Source of the DNA: Prorocentrum cordatum
Taxonomy: Eukaryota; Sar; Dinophyceae; Prorocentrales; Prorocentraceae
Direction: 5' to 3'
Assembly: GCA_963575745.1 (NCBI GenBank)
Contig: CAUYUJ010019860.1
Coordinates: 429,116-493,115, forward strand
Length of the DNA stretch: 64,000 nucleotides
Shown here: positions 1 to 14,800 of the stretch, in pieces
How the letters are laid out: each line of letters starts with the position of its first letter
Numbering within the stretch: position 1 is the first letter of the stretch
Program-made: the position numbers and the translations under genes
The notes under the pieces: generated by a model
The model's database searches: none
What the model was told of the DNA's origin: nothing
What the model saw: only the letters and a program-made list of their open reading frames with translations

Positions 1-447
1 ACACGACCAGGATCTCTCTGATAACGTGGGCTGATTCCTGGAAACAGCGACGCATGATCATGCCGTGAGTGTGCCCACGCGCGTCTCTTTCGTCTGCGCG
101 CGCGGCTCGAGCGTCGGTACCGACGAGCCGCCGTCCACCGCACGTGAGTGCGGCCCAAACTGATGCATTGTGCTGCCCCGCCTTCGTCCCCCTCAAGGCT
201 GTCTCCTGCCAGCGATCTCCATCGCAGAACATGCCAGAGCACCTCACATGCCACGATCTCCAACGCCCTCCCCAGAGCACCCCCCAGACATCCGACGATG
301 TGATGTTCAACCGTGGCGACGTTTCCTCGATAGGCCGCTCGGGCCCCAGGGCATTCGATAACAACGTCGGGATCCAACGCATTGAAACAAAATAAACTTA
401 TCGTGGGATGTCTGGGACGTCCGTGCGTGCACGCTGCGCCCCCTCGT

Positions 448-534
448 TCACTTGCCCTTTTTCGGCGTCATCGCCGACTTTGCCTTCTCGAGCGACTCGA
501 CCACAGGCCCCAGCATGGACACGAGCGCGTTGGC
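448..534 (-). CDS. Gene A last exon (pair 18)
   Basis: Reads [19 protein letters not shown] then a basic KKGK end and TGA. Gene B ends the same way (ASAAIGSKKGKPK then TGA). The acceptor is probably the CAG just before 534, with GCC as the first codon. Confidence 0.65.
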   Translation of the reverse strand, partial: ANALVSMLGPVVESLEKAKSAMTPKKGK

Positions 535-3500
535 CTGCGCCACGCGTGGGGGGAGGAGGAGGAGGAGGAGGAGGAGAAGGAGGATGAAGAGGAACACGAG
601 GAGCTCCAGGGGAGGAGCAGAGGAGGAGGAGGAGCTCCAGGGGAGGAGGAGGAGGAGGAGGAGGAGGAGGAGGAGGAGGAGGAGGACAACGACGACGATG
701 GAGGAGGAGGAGGAGGAGGAGGAGGAAGAGGATTACACCACGATTACCGCAATCACAAGAGTGGTAGACCCAGCCAAGATTTTTCGTGCCCCCCCCCCCC
801 CAGGGGCCTGAGGACAGCGAAAAAAAGGCCCTCAAGGAAACATACCGTGAGAAACCAAATGTGCTTCTGATATGTGTTCTTTGGGGATATCGATAACGAG
901 GGGAATCAGAGGCAGCAACAAAAGGGCGCCGCTAACGCCTCCGCGATGGCTTCCTTCGCATCTGATGCGTCGGGGTCCGACCTTGGCGCGAGGAGTGGGC
1001 ATGCACGCGAACTCGCACCAACAATGCAAAGGAACAGTCCCGCTAACGATGCCAATCACATGCGTGTGTATATACATATACATGTATATGTATATACGTA
1101 TACATATATATACATATATATATATACATATATATACATATGTATATGGTGGCGATTCTAAGGTAAGGACTTCCCTTGGATCATGCACGTCAAGCCTTTC
1201 TGGGCTTCTGCCAGCGTGTTGATCTTTTCCTTCATCTGGGGTTCGAAGGCGGCCAAGCAGCCCGTGTCTTTTGCCTTCACCTCCCCTTCAATTCCCACCA
1301 AAAATGACGTGAAAAGCAGCGCGCACCATACATATGCGGACGCTCACAGCACGGGCGAAGGATGATGACCTCGGATGTTGGACCCCAAATGCTTCGATGA
1401 TGAATGACGGGGGGGGTCAAACACCACAAACACGATGCTGGATGACATTGATGAGGCCAAGGGGGAGGAGGAAGAGGAGGATGAGGAGGAGGAGGAGGAG
1501 GAGCTATGTCGCCGACGCCACACATGTTCTAAACCATGTTAGAACATGCATGAGACATCACCGAGGGAAAGACGTACCAAACGGATCCGGAGGAGGAGGA
1601 TGAGGAGGAGGAGGTGTTAAGATGCCATTCCCCGTGCTGGGCAGACACGTTCACCATCGCAACTCGCTCGAATTCGGATGTCATTGTGGCTCGCTGTAAG
1701 TTGCAACCGTATCCTGATGCCCCCCCACACACCTGGTAAGAATTGATGACCCCCGTCATTTTCGTGCACTCCCCCAGAAGCTCGGCCAACTCCACTGCCC
1801 ACTTGCACTTGCTGCTTGACGAAGCTGCGCCAGGATCGGCCTCCTGGAGATACCAATTGGACGGATGCGAGCGCCCTGTAGTCTGGCTGGGGTGGGCGAG
1901 GCAGGACAGGATAGGAGGATCAAGGAGGGTTGGATATTGATTGAAGGGGCGGTGGGAGCGCATACATGCAAGTGAGTGCTCCTCCTCAGAATCCGAGTAG
2001 CTGGCGCACGAGCTGGAATACTCGCTCTCGCTCTCCTTGTCCGACGCGGGCTCGACCTATCCGCCCCTATCCGATCTTTGGGGCCATGAACACCGACCCC
2101 GCACGGACCGAAGTACAATCACGTATGCGCGCATACAACGGGCATTGGCATGTATACGTATCCCTTTGTACGTTTATTAAATGTGTATATGCGTCTACGT
2201 GTATATCGATACGTGCGCGTGCACGTGCATGCATATATGACGTGGATGCCGCCTCTTCGCGTGAGTGCACGCGTGCGTTGTATACGCGTACATGTCATGC
2301 ACATGTGCATGTGCATGTATGTATATATGATACGCATGCGCATCAACATGTATATACAATGTGCCTCTCACCGTAGCAAGAGAGAGGGGGAGAGAGAACG
2401 AGAGACAGAGACTGAGCGCGAGTTGCACCAGTTGACCCGAAGCCCCTGCCGTGCCTTGGCCCTCTTCTGCGTCGACGGGTAGTTGTTCACGTCCACGTCT
2501 TTGCCTGTCATGCGGCTGCCGATATTCTTGATGTGCGCCTGGCGCCAGGCAAGCTAGATATACTTATAGGTATGTTATTTGCGACGAGTTCATGCCTCTG
2601 CGGTCCGATCGCGGCTGAATGCGAATGCATATACGTGTGTATGGATGTGCATACGTGCATGTATGCAAGTATGTATGTATGTGTGAATACGTGTGCATCT
2701 GCGTGTATTAGTACATATATGTATGTGGGTAACTATGCGTGGATAGGTATATTGATACATGTATATATACATGTATGTATGTGGTTGTATGCACCTGCGT
2801 AGGTATGTCAGCGTTAAGGCTGGATTGCATGTATGTACGCGTATGTATGTATGCATATGCATATATGCATGCATGTATGTACGTATGTGTATGCATATGT
2901 ATGTATGTTTGTATGCATGTATGTATGACAGCCAGACGACGGGCGTATGGATGCATGTGTGTATGCATGGACGCATGTATACAAATTCATGTATGTATGT
3001 ATGCGTGTGTCAATGTATGTATGCGTATGCATGTATTATATGCATGTGTATCTATGCATGCCTGCGTATACGTATGTATGTATGTATGTATGTATGTATG
3101 CGTATGCATGTATATGCGTATGTATGCAGATGTGCGTATGTGTGCAGGTATGTACGTATGCATATAATACATGCGTATGTATATGGGTATGCGTATTGTG
3201 TGTATGCGCATGTATGCATGTATGAAAGTATGAATGTATATGCATATATGTGGATGTGTTGGTATATGCGAGTGTATGTATGTGCTTACGTGGGTGACTA
3301 CTGATGTGTGTATACGTCTGTAGGTGTGTATATGTGTGTGCACGTATATACGCGCATGTACGTGTGCTATGAACGCATGTATCTGCGTGCACACGTATAA
3401 TATATGAAGCATGCACAATCGACAACCTCAATCGAGCAATGTTGCGCCTGATTCCCCCTCCCGCGGCTCAAACAAGAAAGAGCAGGCTGGCGCGCGTCGA

Positions 3501-6428
3501 TCTCGTCGTCCGTCAGGTCGATCTTGCGGTACAGCTTGCAACCATGTTGCGGATGAGACTGGGGGCGGGGGCGGTCGTCGGTCAGCGCAATCGGGGTGAG
3601 TGGAGAGGTGATGGCGAGGGCCGACTGCTATGATAGTGATCGGACGCTCGCTAAACGACGGTACTGCAACGACGCACTATGGCAATGCCAGCCCAAAGAC
3701 TACGATGCAACATCGATGTTACGATGACGATATATGACAACAGCGATGCTACGACAACGATACATGGCAACGATGGCGAATCGATCCGCTCGGAGACTGT
3801 CATGGCAACGTTGCTATGGCAACCTGTTCTCGGCGGGGCGAGCCTTGGTGTGATCTGGCACCGCCTCGCAATAGGCCATGATGTTCTCCTGCTGCGCCTT
3901 TAGCCTCAATGGTCGAGGGATGCACGCTCAAGAAGTACGATTCAGCAAGTCAAGATACACATAGGCTGCGTGACCGAATCTGCTACAAGTCAACATACAC
4001 ATAGGATGCGCACGCTCAAAAAGTAGACACACGCTTCAACAAGTGAAGATACACATAGGACGTGCACGTTCAAGACGTAAGCTTCAACAAGTCAAGATAC
4101 ACCTAGGATGTGAGACTGCGAGTTGCTGCATATAGACTTGACCACTTCCCGTAGCAATGTCAATCCGCAAGTCTGAGCGCGCGGCATCTGGCCGAACTCC
4201 GTCTCCGCAATCTCAGGGCGCCAGCCCAGGGACACCAGGATGCCCTGGGGCGTCAACCTGGGCATGGTGCCAAACAACATATATATATATATATATGTCG
4301 GGCGTGAAGAAACGATGGAATCAGGTAGTTCCGTATAGTATGCAACCAAAAGGTGGTTAGAACGATTCGGATAGCATTGGGCATCACCACCTAGCGTTTT
4401 TTGTTGTTTTGCCACAGCCCTGAGTGTCGAGCTCCATCCTGCCCCCCCCTTGTCCTTCCTTTTGCGTTCTGTTCTGCCGTTCCTCCCCTCCCCCTGTCCT
4501 CCCTCAAACGAGCAGGATTTGATGGCCCCCGACTGCCACTCGCCATGCGTTCTTTTTTCCACCCTCTTCTCTTCGTATTCCTCTTTCACTGCCTGCACTT
4601 TATCCCAGTCGCCTCGCGGGGGGCGACAGCCACGCACATCAACCAACGGAGCGGGGGCGCTGCACTGGGGGCAGGATGATATATCGAATGCTACCATTTA
4701 GATGGGATTGAATGGGACACGCACGCCTGACAATTTCATCCTGAGCACATATTACTCTCAGCCCAGATCGGCATACAGTGCAAACGAATCGATAACGATG
4801 ACCAGTGGTTGCCTGTCTCGAACCAGACTTTCATCCACCTTTTTTTCTCGTTCCTTGAAGCTTTCGTGAAAGCTTTGAGCCAGTGCTTGCGGTCCTTTGA
4901 GAGAGCGTACCTCCCTCCCGAAAATGTGCATGTGCATGCTCAACCGTCTGCGATGTTCGTGTGTACATCGAATCATGCCGATCGTGCACAAACACAAGGA
5001 TAATGGCACATATATGTGTATATATATATATATATATATAACACACTGTGCACGTGCATGGACATGTACATGCATACGCATTGATCGCACTTGCGGACCG
5101 ATATATCCTTACACACAGCAGCGAAACGCAGTTCCCATCGTTTCCCCTGGAAGACACAATTCCTCCCAGAGGATTCTGTTTGATCATGGTCGGGTTCGTC
5201 CCCCCATTGCTGGTGCAACCACCCCCCACTGAGTACCTCATCCTCGCCAGCTCATTCGTGTGTTCGCGGTTCTCTGGGTTTCGTGGAGGTCTTTGCTTCG
5301 CCTTCGCCTTTGCGTTCTTCTTGCCACGCGTACCCTTTGGCGGCATGGGTCCCAGTATCGCCTCCCTCAACCCAGAGGAATGCATGGACGGAAACGTGTC
5401 AACAAGCAACCAAAGCTCACGAGCAATCATAGCTGTTGCAACTGGCCCTGTCGGAATTTACGCCACTTCGAAGCGATGGTGTGCCGCAGCGTATACGCCA
5501 AGGAACGTTAGAAACGACGAGATCCGGCCCAAACCGGAGCACCCTGTCAACTGGTGACATGTGTACATATATATATATATATACAAGTGCTTAGATATAC
5601 ACGTATGTACATTGTATATTCCATTGATATATACATAACATATGTGTGTATTCATGTATGTACATGTATACAAGTATGCTTAGAATATAAGTTTATGCAT
5701 GCGTGTGTAACAACATATAGACAGGTATGCATATGGAAATGGTTGTACATTTACTCATGTGTTTGCACATGCATGAATATATGTGTATGTATATATATAT
5801 ATATATAGTTGAACCCGCCCAAGAGAGGCCATGCCACCCCCGAGAATGAACCCAAAAAGGGCATATGCGTATCTGTGTGTATATATATGGATATATGCAC
5901 ACAACTATGTATATATATATATATATATATACACTTAAGGTGACAGACCATATCGAAAGCAAACGTCGGCCTGCGGGCGAAAATATGCCTGGCCGTGGGC
6001 ACACACGCATTACATGCTACTCCCAATAAGCAGTACTGTGCATTTGCGTTTTGTTCTCCTCGTATTACTTCGTTTATACATGCATACAAACGTGAGAGGG
6101 AGGGAAGACGCACTTCCTTTCCAGGCAGTTTCTCGATTGTCGTCGTCCCCCGTCCACGGTACGGCTTGCAATGCAATGCCAAGCAAACGCAAGCGCAGCG
6201 ACACCTATGACGACGACGTCGTGCAGGATCGGTGAGCCGTTCGATGCAACGCACCCCGCGCGCGGATCAACGCGCGGCAACAGCAGGCCAATTCGGCGCA
6301 ATGCAAAATCGATCAATGCCAAACTTCGATCCCTGCGGCGCGTTCGGGGTATATATATGTATATATGTATATAGATATATATATGTATATATATATATAC
6401 ACACACTTGTATGTATACATCTATGTGA

Positions 6429-6460
<32 letters not shown>

Positions 6461-8837
6461 GTACATATACGCGCGTGCACACAACCGCACATACCTAAAT
6501 ACACATACGCGTGCGCGCAGCCTGGACCCCAACTTCGCCCTCTAGATGAACCGACCACGCCCACCCCGTTCCGCGCGCGCACACTTTTTTGCAACGTATA
6601 CGCCAAGGATCGGCGCGCCGTATTTGCCTGCAGCCACAAACTGCGCGACGTCGCGAAGCACGCCCAAGCGGGCGACTCCTAGAAACGCGCCCATGGGCGG
6701 GGGGGGGACTTCGCCGAAATCTAACTCCTAGGTTAACGCAAGATAAACGCACGATAAACGCACGATAAACGCAAGATAAACGCAAGATAAACGCAAGATA
6801 AACGCACGATAAACGCACGATAAACGCAAGACAAACGCAAGATAAACGCACGATAAACGCAAGCAACGCACGATAAACGCACGCACGCAAATAAAAAGCA
6901 CGATAAACGCAAGATAAACGCACGATAAACGCACGCAAGATAAATAAACGCCCACGATAAACGCACGATAAATAAAACGAACGAACGCAACGAAAACGAT
7001 AAATAAACGCAAGATAAACGCACGCATAAACGCTCACGATGAACGAAACGATAAACGCACGACAAAAACGAATAAACGCACGAAAACGAAACGCACGAAA
7101 TAAACGCACGATAAACGCACAATAAAGCACGAAAACGAAACGCACGATAAACGCACGATAAACGCACGATAAACGCAAGATAAACGCACGATAAACGCAC
7201 GATAAACGCACGATAAACGCACGATAAACGCAAGATAAACGCACGATAATAAACGCACGCAAGATAAACGCACGAGAAACGCAAGATAAACGCACGATAA
7301 ACGCAAGATAAAAGAACGATAAACGCACGAATAAACGCAAGATAAACGCACGATAAACGATAAACGCACGATAAACGCACGATAAACGCAAGTAAACGCA
7401 CGATAAACGCACGATAAACGCACGATAAACGCAAGATAAACGCACGATAAACGCACGATAAACGCAAGACAAACGCACGAAAAACGCAAGATAAACGCAC
7501 GATAAACGCAAGATAAACGCACGATAAACGCAAGATAAACGCACGATAAACGCAAGATAAACGCACGGTGAATTTACTTTATAAAGCCACGAAAATACGA
7601 CACGCACGATATAACGCAAGATAACGATAGCCACGCGGACGAACGCACGACGCGCTATGGGCCGAGTGATGAACGCACGGTAACGAACGCTAACTACGCG
7701 ACAGTTGGCGCACTGTCGCGTGGCTAGCGCACGGTTTCGTGCGTTTACCAGGGTTTGGAAGTGGGGGCAGCGCGGGGGCAGGCGGCGGTTGGTGTATTGG
7801 GTTGGCTCAACGGGCTTTCATATCAAGGGGTCGGTAGATCCCCTTAAGGTGAATGCCCATCGAACCAACCCAAGACACCACGTCCACCCGAACCCGCGGT
7901 GCCCCGATTCCGAAGCCCGCTCGATCGGCCATTGTGCAAAATCAAAAAAGAGACCACCGCCATCATGTAAATCATGTAAGTCGGAAGTCATGTCGGTCCA
8001 GCAGGAGGGCGCCCCGATGCTCTCGAGGCTCGCTTGCACCTGCGGCGCGGGCGGGCGCGCGCCATTAGAGACCAGACCGAAAATGCCCTACGCCATCTTG
8101 CCCCCTTTGCAATTAATGGTTCGCCTCTGCCCCCCCCCCCAAGCAAAAAACGAAAGCGACGCCCCGACCCAGAACTAGAAAACCAGTGTTTATGTTGATT
8201 ATATGTGGCATTACAAGATGGCGTAGGGAATTGCTTAAAGTTCTGATGCCCCCCACGCGCGCGCGAGCATGCATGCACACATGCACGTATACGCACGCAA
8301 TCTTTTACACATACACATGCACACGTACATATATGTGCACGTATGTATACACACATCGTTGCACACGCACGCAATCATGTACGTATGAATGCGCATAGAT
8401 TCAAACCTTTTTTTATTATATATACATATACAGTTGTGCATCCCTATAAATATACATAGAGAAACACGCACCTATATATTTATACAGAGAGAAATACGTA
8501 CACACGCATAGGCATGCATATCTATGTATATAGATGCACGCACCTGTTATATATATATATATATATATATATGTAGATACATGTGCACCCATATTTGTGT
8601 ATACATACATATATATATATCTAATTGCATGCGTTTGTTAAGCACACATGGCTGTAGAGGTGAGTCTATGCATATACACGTATACATAGAGGCAAGCACG
8701 TATATGAACACGCACACACACGCACATATTATATGAACACGCACACACACGCACATATTTTCATATAGGTATATAGGTCTGTACGTTTATATTTAAACAC
8801 ATACACACATATACGTGTATGCGCGCACACGTGCGCA

Positions 8838-8872
<35 letters not shown>

Positions 8873-11800
8873 TTATATTTATATATATATATATAAATGT
8901 ACATATGTATATGTACGCGTGAATGCGTAAGCACGCATGTAAACATGACGCACATGCACGCGTGCACACACGCACGCACACGCATGCACACATACACACA
9001 CCCACACAAACGCGCGCACACACGCACACGCATGCGACATCATCGCGAGGTGGCGTAAGGTTAAGGCCTGGTCTCTATATAAGGTGACTCCCATGGATGA
9101 GCATTGTCCCTTCCCCGTGTTCTGGCCAACATCATTCCTCCGCATGCCTCCACAGCCGTCGATATTGTTCTATATGCTGTTGCGCCCCATTCGCCTGCTG
9201 CTACTTCTTCGGGAGTCGACTTCCCCAAAGCACTCTCGAGAGAATACGGCTTCCTATGAAGCCTTCTCGGATCTCATGCGCGGGTGGGTGATCAGACAAG
9301 TACAAGAACACAGGGTCCAGACTCAGCGGGAGAAACAAGATGCCAACAAGATGCCACCCTTGAAACCGAGCTGAGTCCATCAAGATGCCACCCCTGAAAC
9401 CGCGCGGCCATGCCAACAAGATGCCACCCTTGAAAACTCGCTGAGTCCATCAACAAGTTCTTGACAAGCATGTTATCTCGACTTCATGCGCTGCTACCTT
9501 GATCCCCATATATGTATATATATGTATATATAATATATGTGCGTTGGTACCTCTACCCGCCCCTCGAGCTATTTATGCACGCAGGCACGTCATATGGGGT
9601 ATGCCTATACGTATGGATGTAGATATATATATATATATATGTATATATAGGTATCTCTCTCCTCCCTGTCTCTCTCTCTGTTTCCCCCTCTCTATCTCTC
9701 TACTGGGTCCGTGCCTCTCTCTCTCTCTCTCTTTCCCTCTCGTTCTCCCGACTGCGGAAGCAATCCACGGCAATGCATTTCTAATCGACGCGCGCGCTGG
9801 CCGATCGTCAGAACGTACTGCGGTCGACAGGCTTACTCAGAACCACTTGGGAGCGCAGAGCTGCGAGGCGGTGCGGCTCGAAGAGGCGGGCGAGTGGCGA
9901 TCAAGATCTAGCCCAATTGGCCAACTCCGCACTCCAAGCAAGCATTGACGCGCACCGTGCACGTGGAGCATTCACTCATGTATAAATCCGTATATCCATG
10001 TATACACATACAGTGTGAACATGTGTGCGTGCACATACAAGCATGCGAACCTAGAAACTGCAGTGCGGGTCCCATTGCGCTCAGGCGCGGAGTATGCTGA
10101 AGGCGTTGAGCAGGACGTAGTTGCCATATCGGCCTGGCGCGGATCACTCCCCCACTTGCTCATCCTCCTCTTCCTTCCCCTTCCCCATTATCCTCCTCCT
10201 TCCTTTCCTCCTCCTCATCTTCCTCTTCCTCCTATATCCTCCCAACCTGACGAATCACACTCAATCGGAAGCTCCCAGATCTGCTCTGAGATCTGTCGGT
10301 GCCCCCGAACTCGAGTATAGGGGGGCCGATGATGATCTCGATGATCGTGGAAGTTTTCCCCTTGCGCTACAGCGCGTGGTCAGCGCCACGCTCCCCCTAA
10401 AGACCGTCTGGGCTCTCGATCTCATCTGCGCTCGACACGATCTCGATGACGTCGGCTGCGACGTCGCCCTTGAAGTCGGTGCCCGCCGTCGTCGGCGTCG
10501 CGACCTTGGCCTTGATCATCTCCGTCGTCGGCGTCGTCGGCGTCGCGACGCCCTTGGCCTTGATCATCTCCGTCGTCGGCGTCGTCGGCGCATCGTCCTG
10601 GCCCTTGGCCTCGATCGTGCTCGACCCTGTCGACGCCGGCCACGCCATCGATCCACGCCGTACTTCAGGTCCTGCGCATATGTGCATGCGCGAGCCCATC
10701 CACCCCATGAGCTCGTAGCTGTCCCCGTTGCCCTGGGCGCCGTGCGGGTCGTCCTCGAGCGCGTGCGCGGCGTCCTCGAGCCTCCTCCTCTTTTCTGCCG
10801 CGCCATCTTCTATGCGCATCCAGAACATCTCACGCCAGGGCGAGGCCATGGCTCGCAACGAAAATCTGAGACAAAATGTCTACGGATGCCAGGTGATGGA
10901 TGGCAGTGACGGGGATGATGTTGATAATGACGCTGATGCTACTCGTGATGATGATGGAGGCTCTAAGGTGCTGAGCTTCACGCCTGTGATAACTTCACGC
11001 TGCTGAGCTTCACGCTTGAACGCGCGTGGACCTAGAAGTTGGTGAACTTCACGCGGATGAGCTTCATACTAATGGGCTTGTATAAGTCGTTGAGCTTTAT
11101 GTGTCAATTGAACGCTGCCGAGCTTCATGATGATGGTGATGATGATAATGATGATGCTGCTGCTGATGATGATGATGATGATGGGTACTATAAGCTGTTG
11201 AATTTCACGCTGCTGAGTTTCACGCTGTTTAGCTTGACGCTTGCGAAAACTTCACCCCTAATTAGGCCTGCGGGACATCGTTGCTGAGCTTCACGCTTTT
11301 ATGCCACAATTGCGATAATTCTAATCCTGGTAATCCTCGATCGTTATCCTCTTCCTGCCCCTTCTCATCCCCCCCATCCTCACCCCCCTCCTCGGCAAGG
11401 GAACCTCCGCCAGCGACGGTCGTAGATGCCCGAGCTTTCCTTTCTTTCTTTGCGCTTCTCTTCGCCACCTCCCCGTTGGGGCGGCTGAGGATCGAGGGGC
11501 AGAGATGGCGACTGGACTGGAACTCAAGATGATCACACGTGCACTGCAGCAAGTGCGCAGGAATAGCGAGCGTGAGAGAGTGAGAGAGCCGAATGCCACA
11601 ACCCGCATCATGGATCCTCCTCTTTGTCCTCATCCTCCTCCTTCTCCTCCCCCTCCTCATTGTCCTCCTCTGTATCATCCTGCTCCTCCTCATCCTACTC
11701 CTCCTTATCCTCCTCCTCCTCATCTTTATCTCCCTCCTCCTCCCCCTCCTCGCCCTCACCCCCCACGTTTTCTCACCTCCTCATTGCATCCCCCTCCTCA

Positions 11801-14800
11801 TTATTTTCCCAACCCGCATTTTGCTTGCACATTAATGGCTGCCCAATCCCACCAGTCAGTCGACTGCGACCGAATTCAATTCGGCCGCCTTTTGGAGCCA
11901 CTCCGTGCGGATCTCCTCGCGAATCTCGACGGCTCGAGCCTTTGAGACGCACCCCTCGAGGATGCACTTCCTGCAGGTGAGCCTCATGAGGTCCATAGCT
12001 AGCTTATCTGGGCGACCCTCGTATCCTAGAGCCTTTTGTGTGTCATCATCCCAGCGCTTGTCCATGTCTTGGACCAGCTGCGTGAATTTTCCACCACTTG
12101 TGCGAAGGTCCACGCATGAGATCGCCTCGCCGCCACGCCTCCGAACTTTGTACGTGAACACCGTGCCATCGATATCAGAGTTGAACCAGCCCGTCTTCGG
12201 ATCGAAGAACCCTTCGACATCGCTCATCGCGCCGTGCATCATGGGATCCGCCTCCTCCTCCTCCTGATCCTCCTCCTCGGGCGCCTTCTGCTCGGCTGCG
12301 GCGGCAGCTCCACCATCGGCCTGATCCTCCTCCTCCTCCTCCATCGCATCCTCCTCCTTCTCCTCCTCCTCTTCTTCGCCCTCGGCTCCTTCCGAGTGCT
12401 CGACCTCATCCACCTCGACCTCGTCACTCTTTGCCGCTTTTGGTTTGGCTGCTGGTTTCGCTGCTGGTTTGGCCGCTGCTGCTGGGCGTTTCATCGGGCT
12501 GGCTGCTGGGCGTTTCATCTTGCGTTTCGATGCATCTTCTGCAGGGTTCCTCAGCCATGGCGTGGTCGGGGCAGGCGCGACAGGTGGTGCAATGGTGATT
12601 GGCGCAGCGGTGCCCGAGCCCTTGTCCCCCTTTTCTTTCTTGTCTTTCTTGTGTTTTTTCTTCTTGTCTTTCTCGTGATGTTTCTTTTTCTATGTATTTT
12701 TTCTTTCACGTTCAGTAAGCTCTCCGCGAACGGGATTCCCGCCATCTGCACCTCCCGTCTCCGAAGCGGGCGCTGCAGCGAGAGAGCCATGGAATGGGGG
12801 TCGGAAGGGGCGGGAGGGCTGGGTCAGCAACGCGACCAACAACAACGCCAGCAACAGCACCAAGAACAAATATACCACCAGCAACAGCATCAACATCAAC
12901 GCCAACACCCAAACCAACACCACCGCCACCAACACCACCACCAACACAAACACCAACAAAACAACACCATAACACCAACAGCATCAACAACAACATACGT
13001 GCCAACAACACCAACAACACCATTACACCAACACCGACAGCAACACTAGCATCAACACCAGCACTACCATCAACACACACACCATCACCAACTACCACAA
13101 CAACGCCAACACCAACACCGCCAACACCATCGAAACCGCCATCACCGACAACAACAACAGCAAGAACCACAACACCGACCTTACACCAACACAAACACCA
13201 ACACCAACAGTACCAACATCATCAAAACCAACGCCAACACCATCACAAACACGAGCACCATCACCAACAATAACAACACCAGCAACATCAACACCACCAG
13301 CAACACCAACACCACCACCAGCACCAACAACACCACTAACACAATACCAACAACATCAATAACAACAGCATCACCAACCTCACCATCACCAGCCACAAAC
13401 ACCAACATCTACAACCCCCCTAGCGCCGTGCTGCCAGACGCGGGCCCTTTCGCGCTGTTCTCAGAGTCACTCTGCACTTCATGGGGTGCCTCGACGGCCT
13501 CGAAGAATTTCTGCAAGGCGTCGTCGTCGATGTCGCTGTCGGCCGAGTCCTCCCTCCCACGGGCAAGCAGCAGACTGTCGGCGAGGCGAAGAGGAGACGG
13601 AGGAGGAAGAGGATGAAGGCGAGGAGGGGAGTATGGGGAGGGGGATAAGGAGAAAGGGAAGAGGAGGAGAGATGAGGAGGAGGAGAATGAGGATGAGATG
13701 GCCGAAGAGAGGAGGAGTGAGCGACATCAGAGGAGTGCACACAAAGCCGCTATACATCGATCCCACCCTCGACGGCGCGCTCGCTATCCCCAGCGGGGTC
13801 CTGATCAGTGCCACCGTTGCGAAGCCAGTGCGAGTGCATCGTTCTTATGCAGCGGCACTGCACGTACCTCGATCCATCGGTCTCCCACGGTCTCTTTCCT
13901 GTATGGTCCCCTCCCGCTCCGAGCTGAACATCCTCTGTCCTCTCCCTCATCCCTTCTCTCCCTCCTCCCTCCTTTTCTCTCTGCTCCTCTACCTTCTCCC
14001 TCCTCTTCTCCCTCCCCCCCCCTCTTCTTCCCCGCCTCCCATCTCTCTCGCTCTCGCTCTCTCTCTTTATCGTTCTCTCGTTCTCTCGTTCTCTCTCCAT
14101 CTCTCTCGCTCTCGCTCTCTCTCTTTATCGTTCTCTCGTTCTCTCGTTCTCTCTCTCTCTCTCTCTCTCTTTACCCCAGCCCCCGCTCTGGCACGAATGG
14201 TGCAACTCACAATAGAAGGTGGCGCCTGACGCCCTCCAGACGCGCCGTCACAGGAGCGCGACCGTGCACGCTTCGATATGCTTCGACGTACTTGATCTTG
14301 TACGCATAATCCCAAGCCGCCTCACTCCCCGTCAATCAATCCACTTGCTCATGATGCGACTTATCCTACTGCTGCGTTTGCTGGCCATCCTTCGCTTCCC
14401 CGCCGTCTCAGCTGGACGTCGTAATCGTGGTGGTGATGATGATGACGATGCTGGTCATCGTCATCGTCGTCGCCATCGTCATCATCGTCGCCGTCGTATT
14501 CGTCATGATCGTGAGAACAGCGATTGTCGCCATTGTCATCATGGTCCTCATCGGCATCGTGATGGTGATGATGATGCGGATGATGATGGTGATGACGATG
14601 GCGATGATGACGACGACGATGACGCTGGCCACGGTGATGGTGATTAATTAGATGCTGATGATGATGCTGATGATGATGATGCTGCTGATGGATGTTGCTG
14701 GCCATGATGGTGACTGTCATGGTGATGATGATGCTGCTGATGCTGACGACGACGACGATGGTGATCATGGTGATGGTGCTGGCGGTGGTGGTGGTGACGC

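Noticed and set aside
2630-3410. Met-Tyr-Val-Cys or His-Thr-Tyr rich proteins in GTAT tracts (also 40,330-40,920)
   Set aside because: Repeat translations in overlapping frames on both strands.
6495-7634. A 379-codon minus-strand open frame of Arg-Ala-Phe-Ile-Leu-Ser-Cys-Val-Tyr repeats
   Set aside because: It is the translation of an 11-bp minisatellite; all frames are open for the same reason and no conserved start or domain exists.
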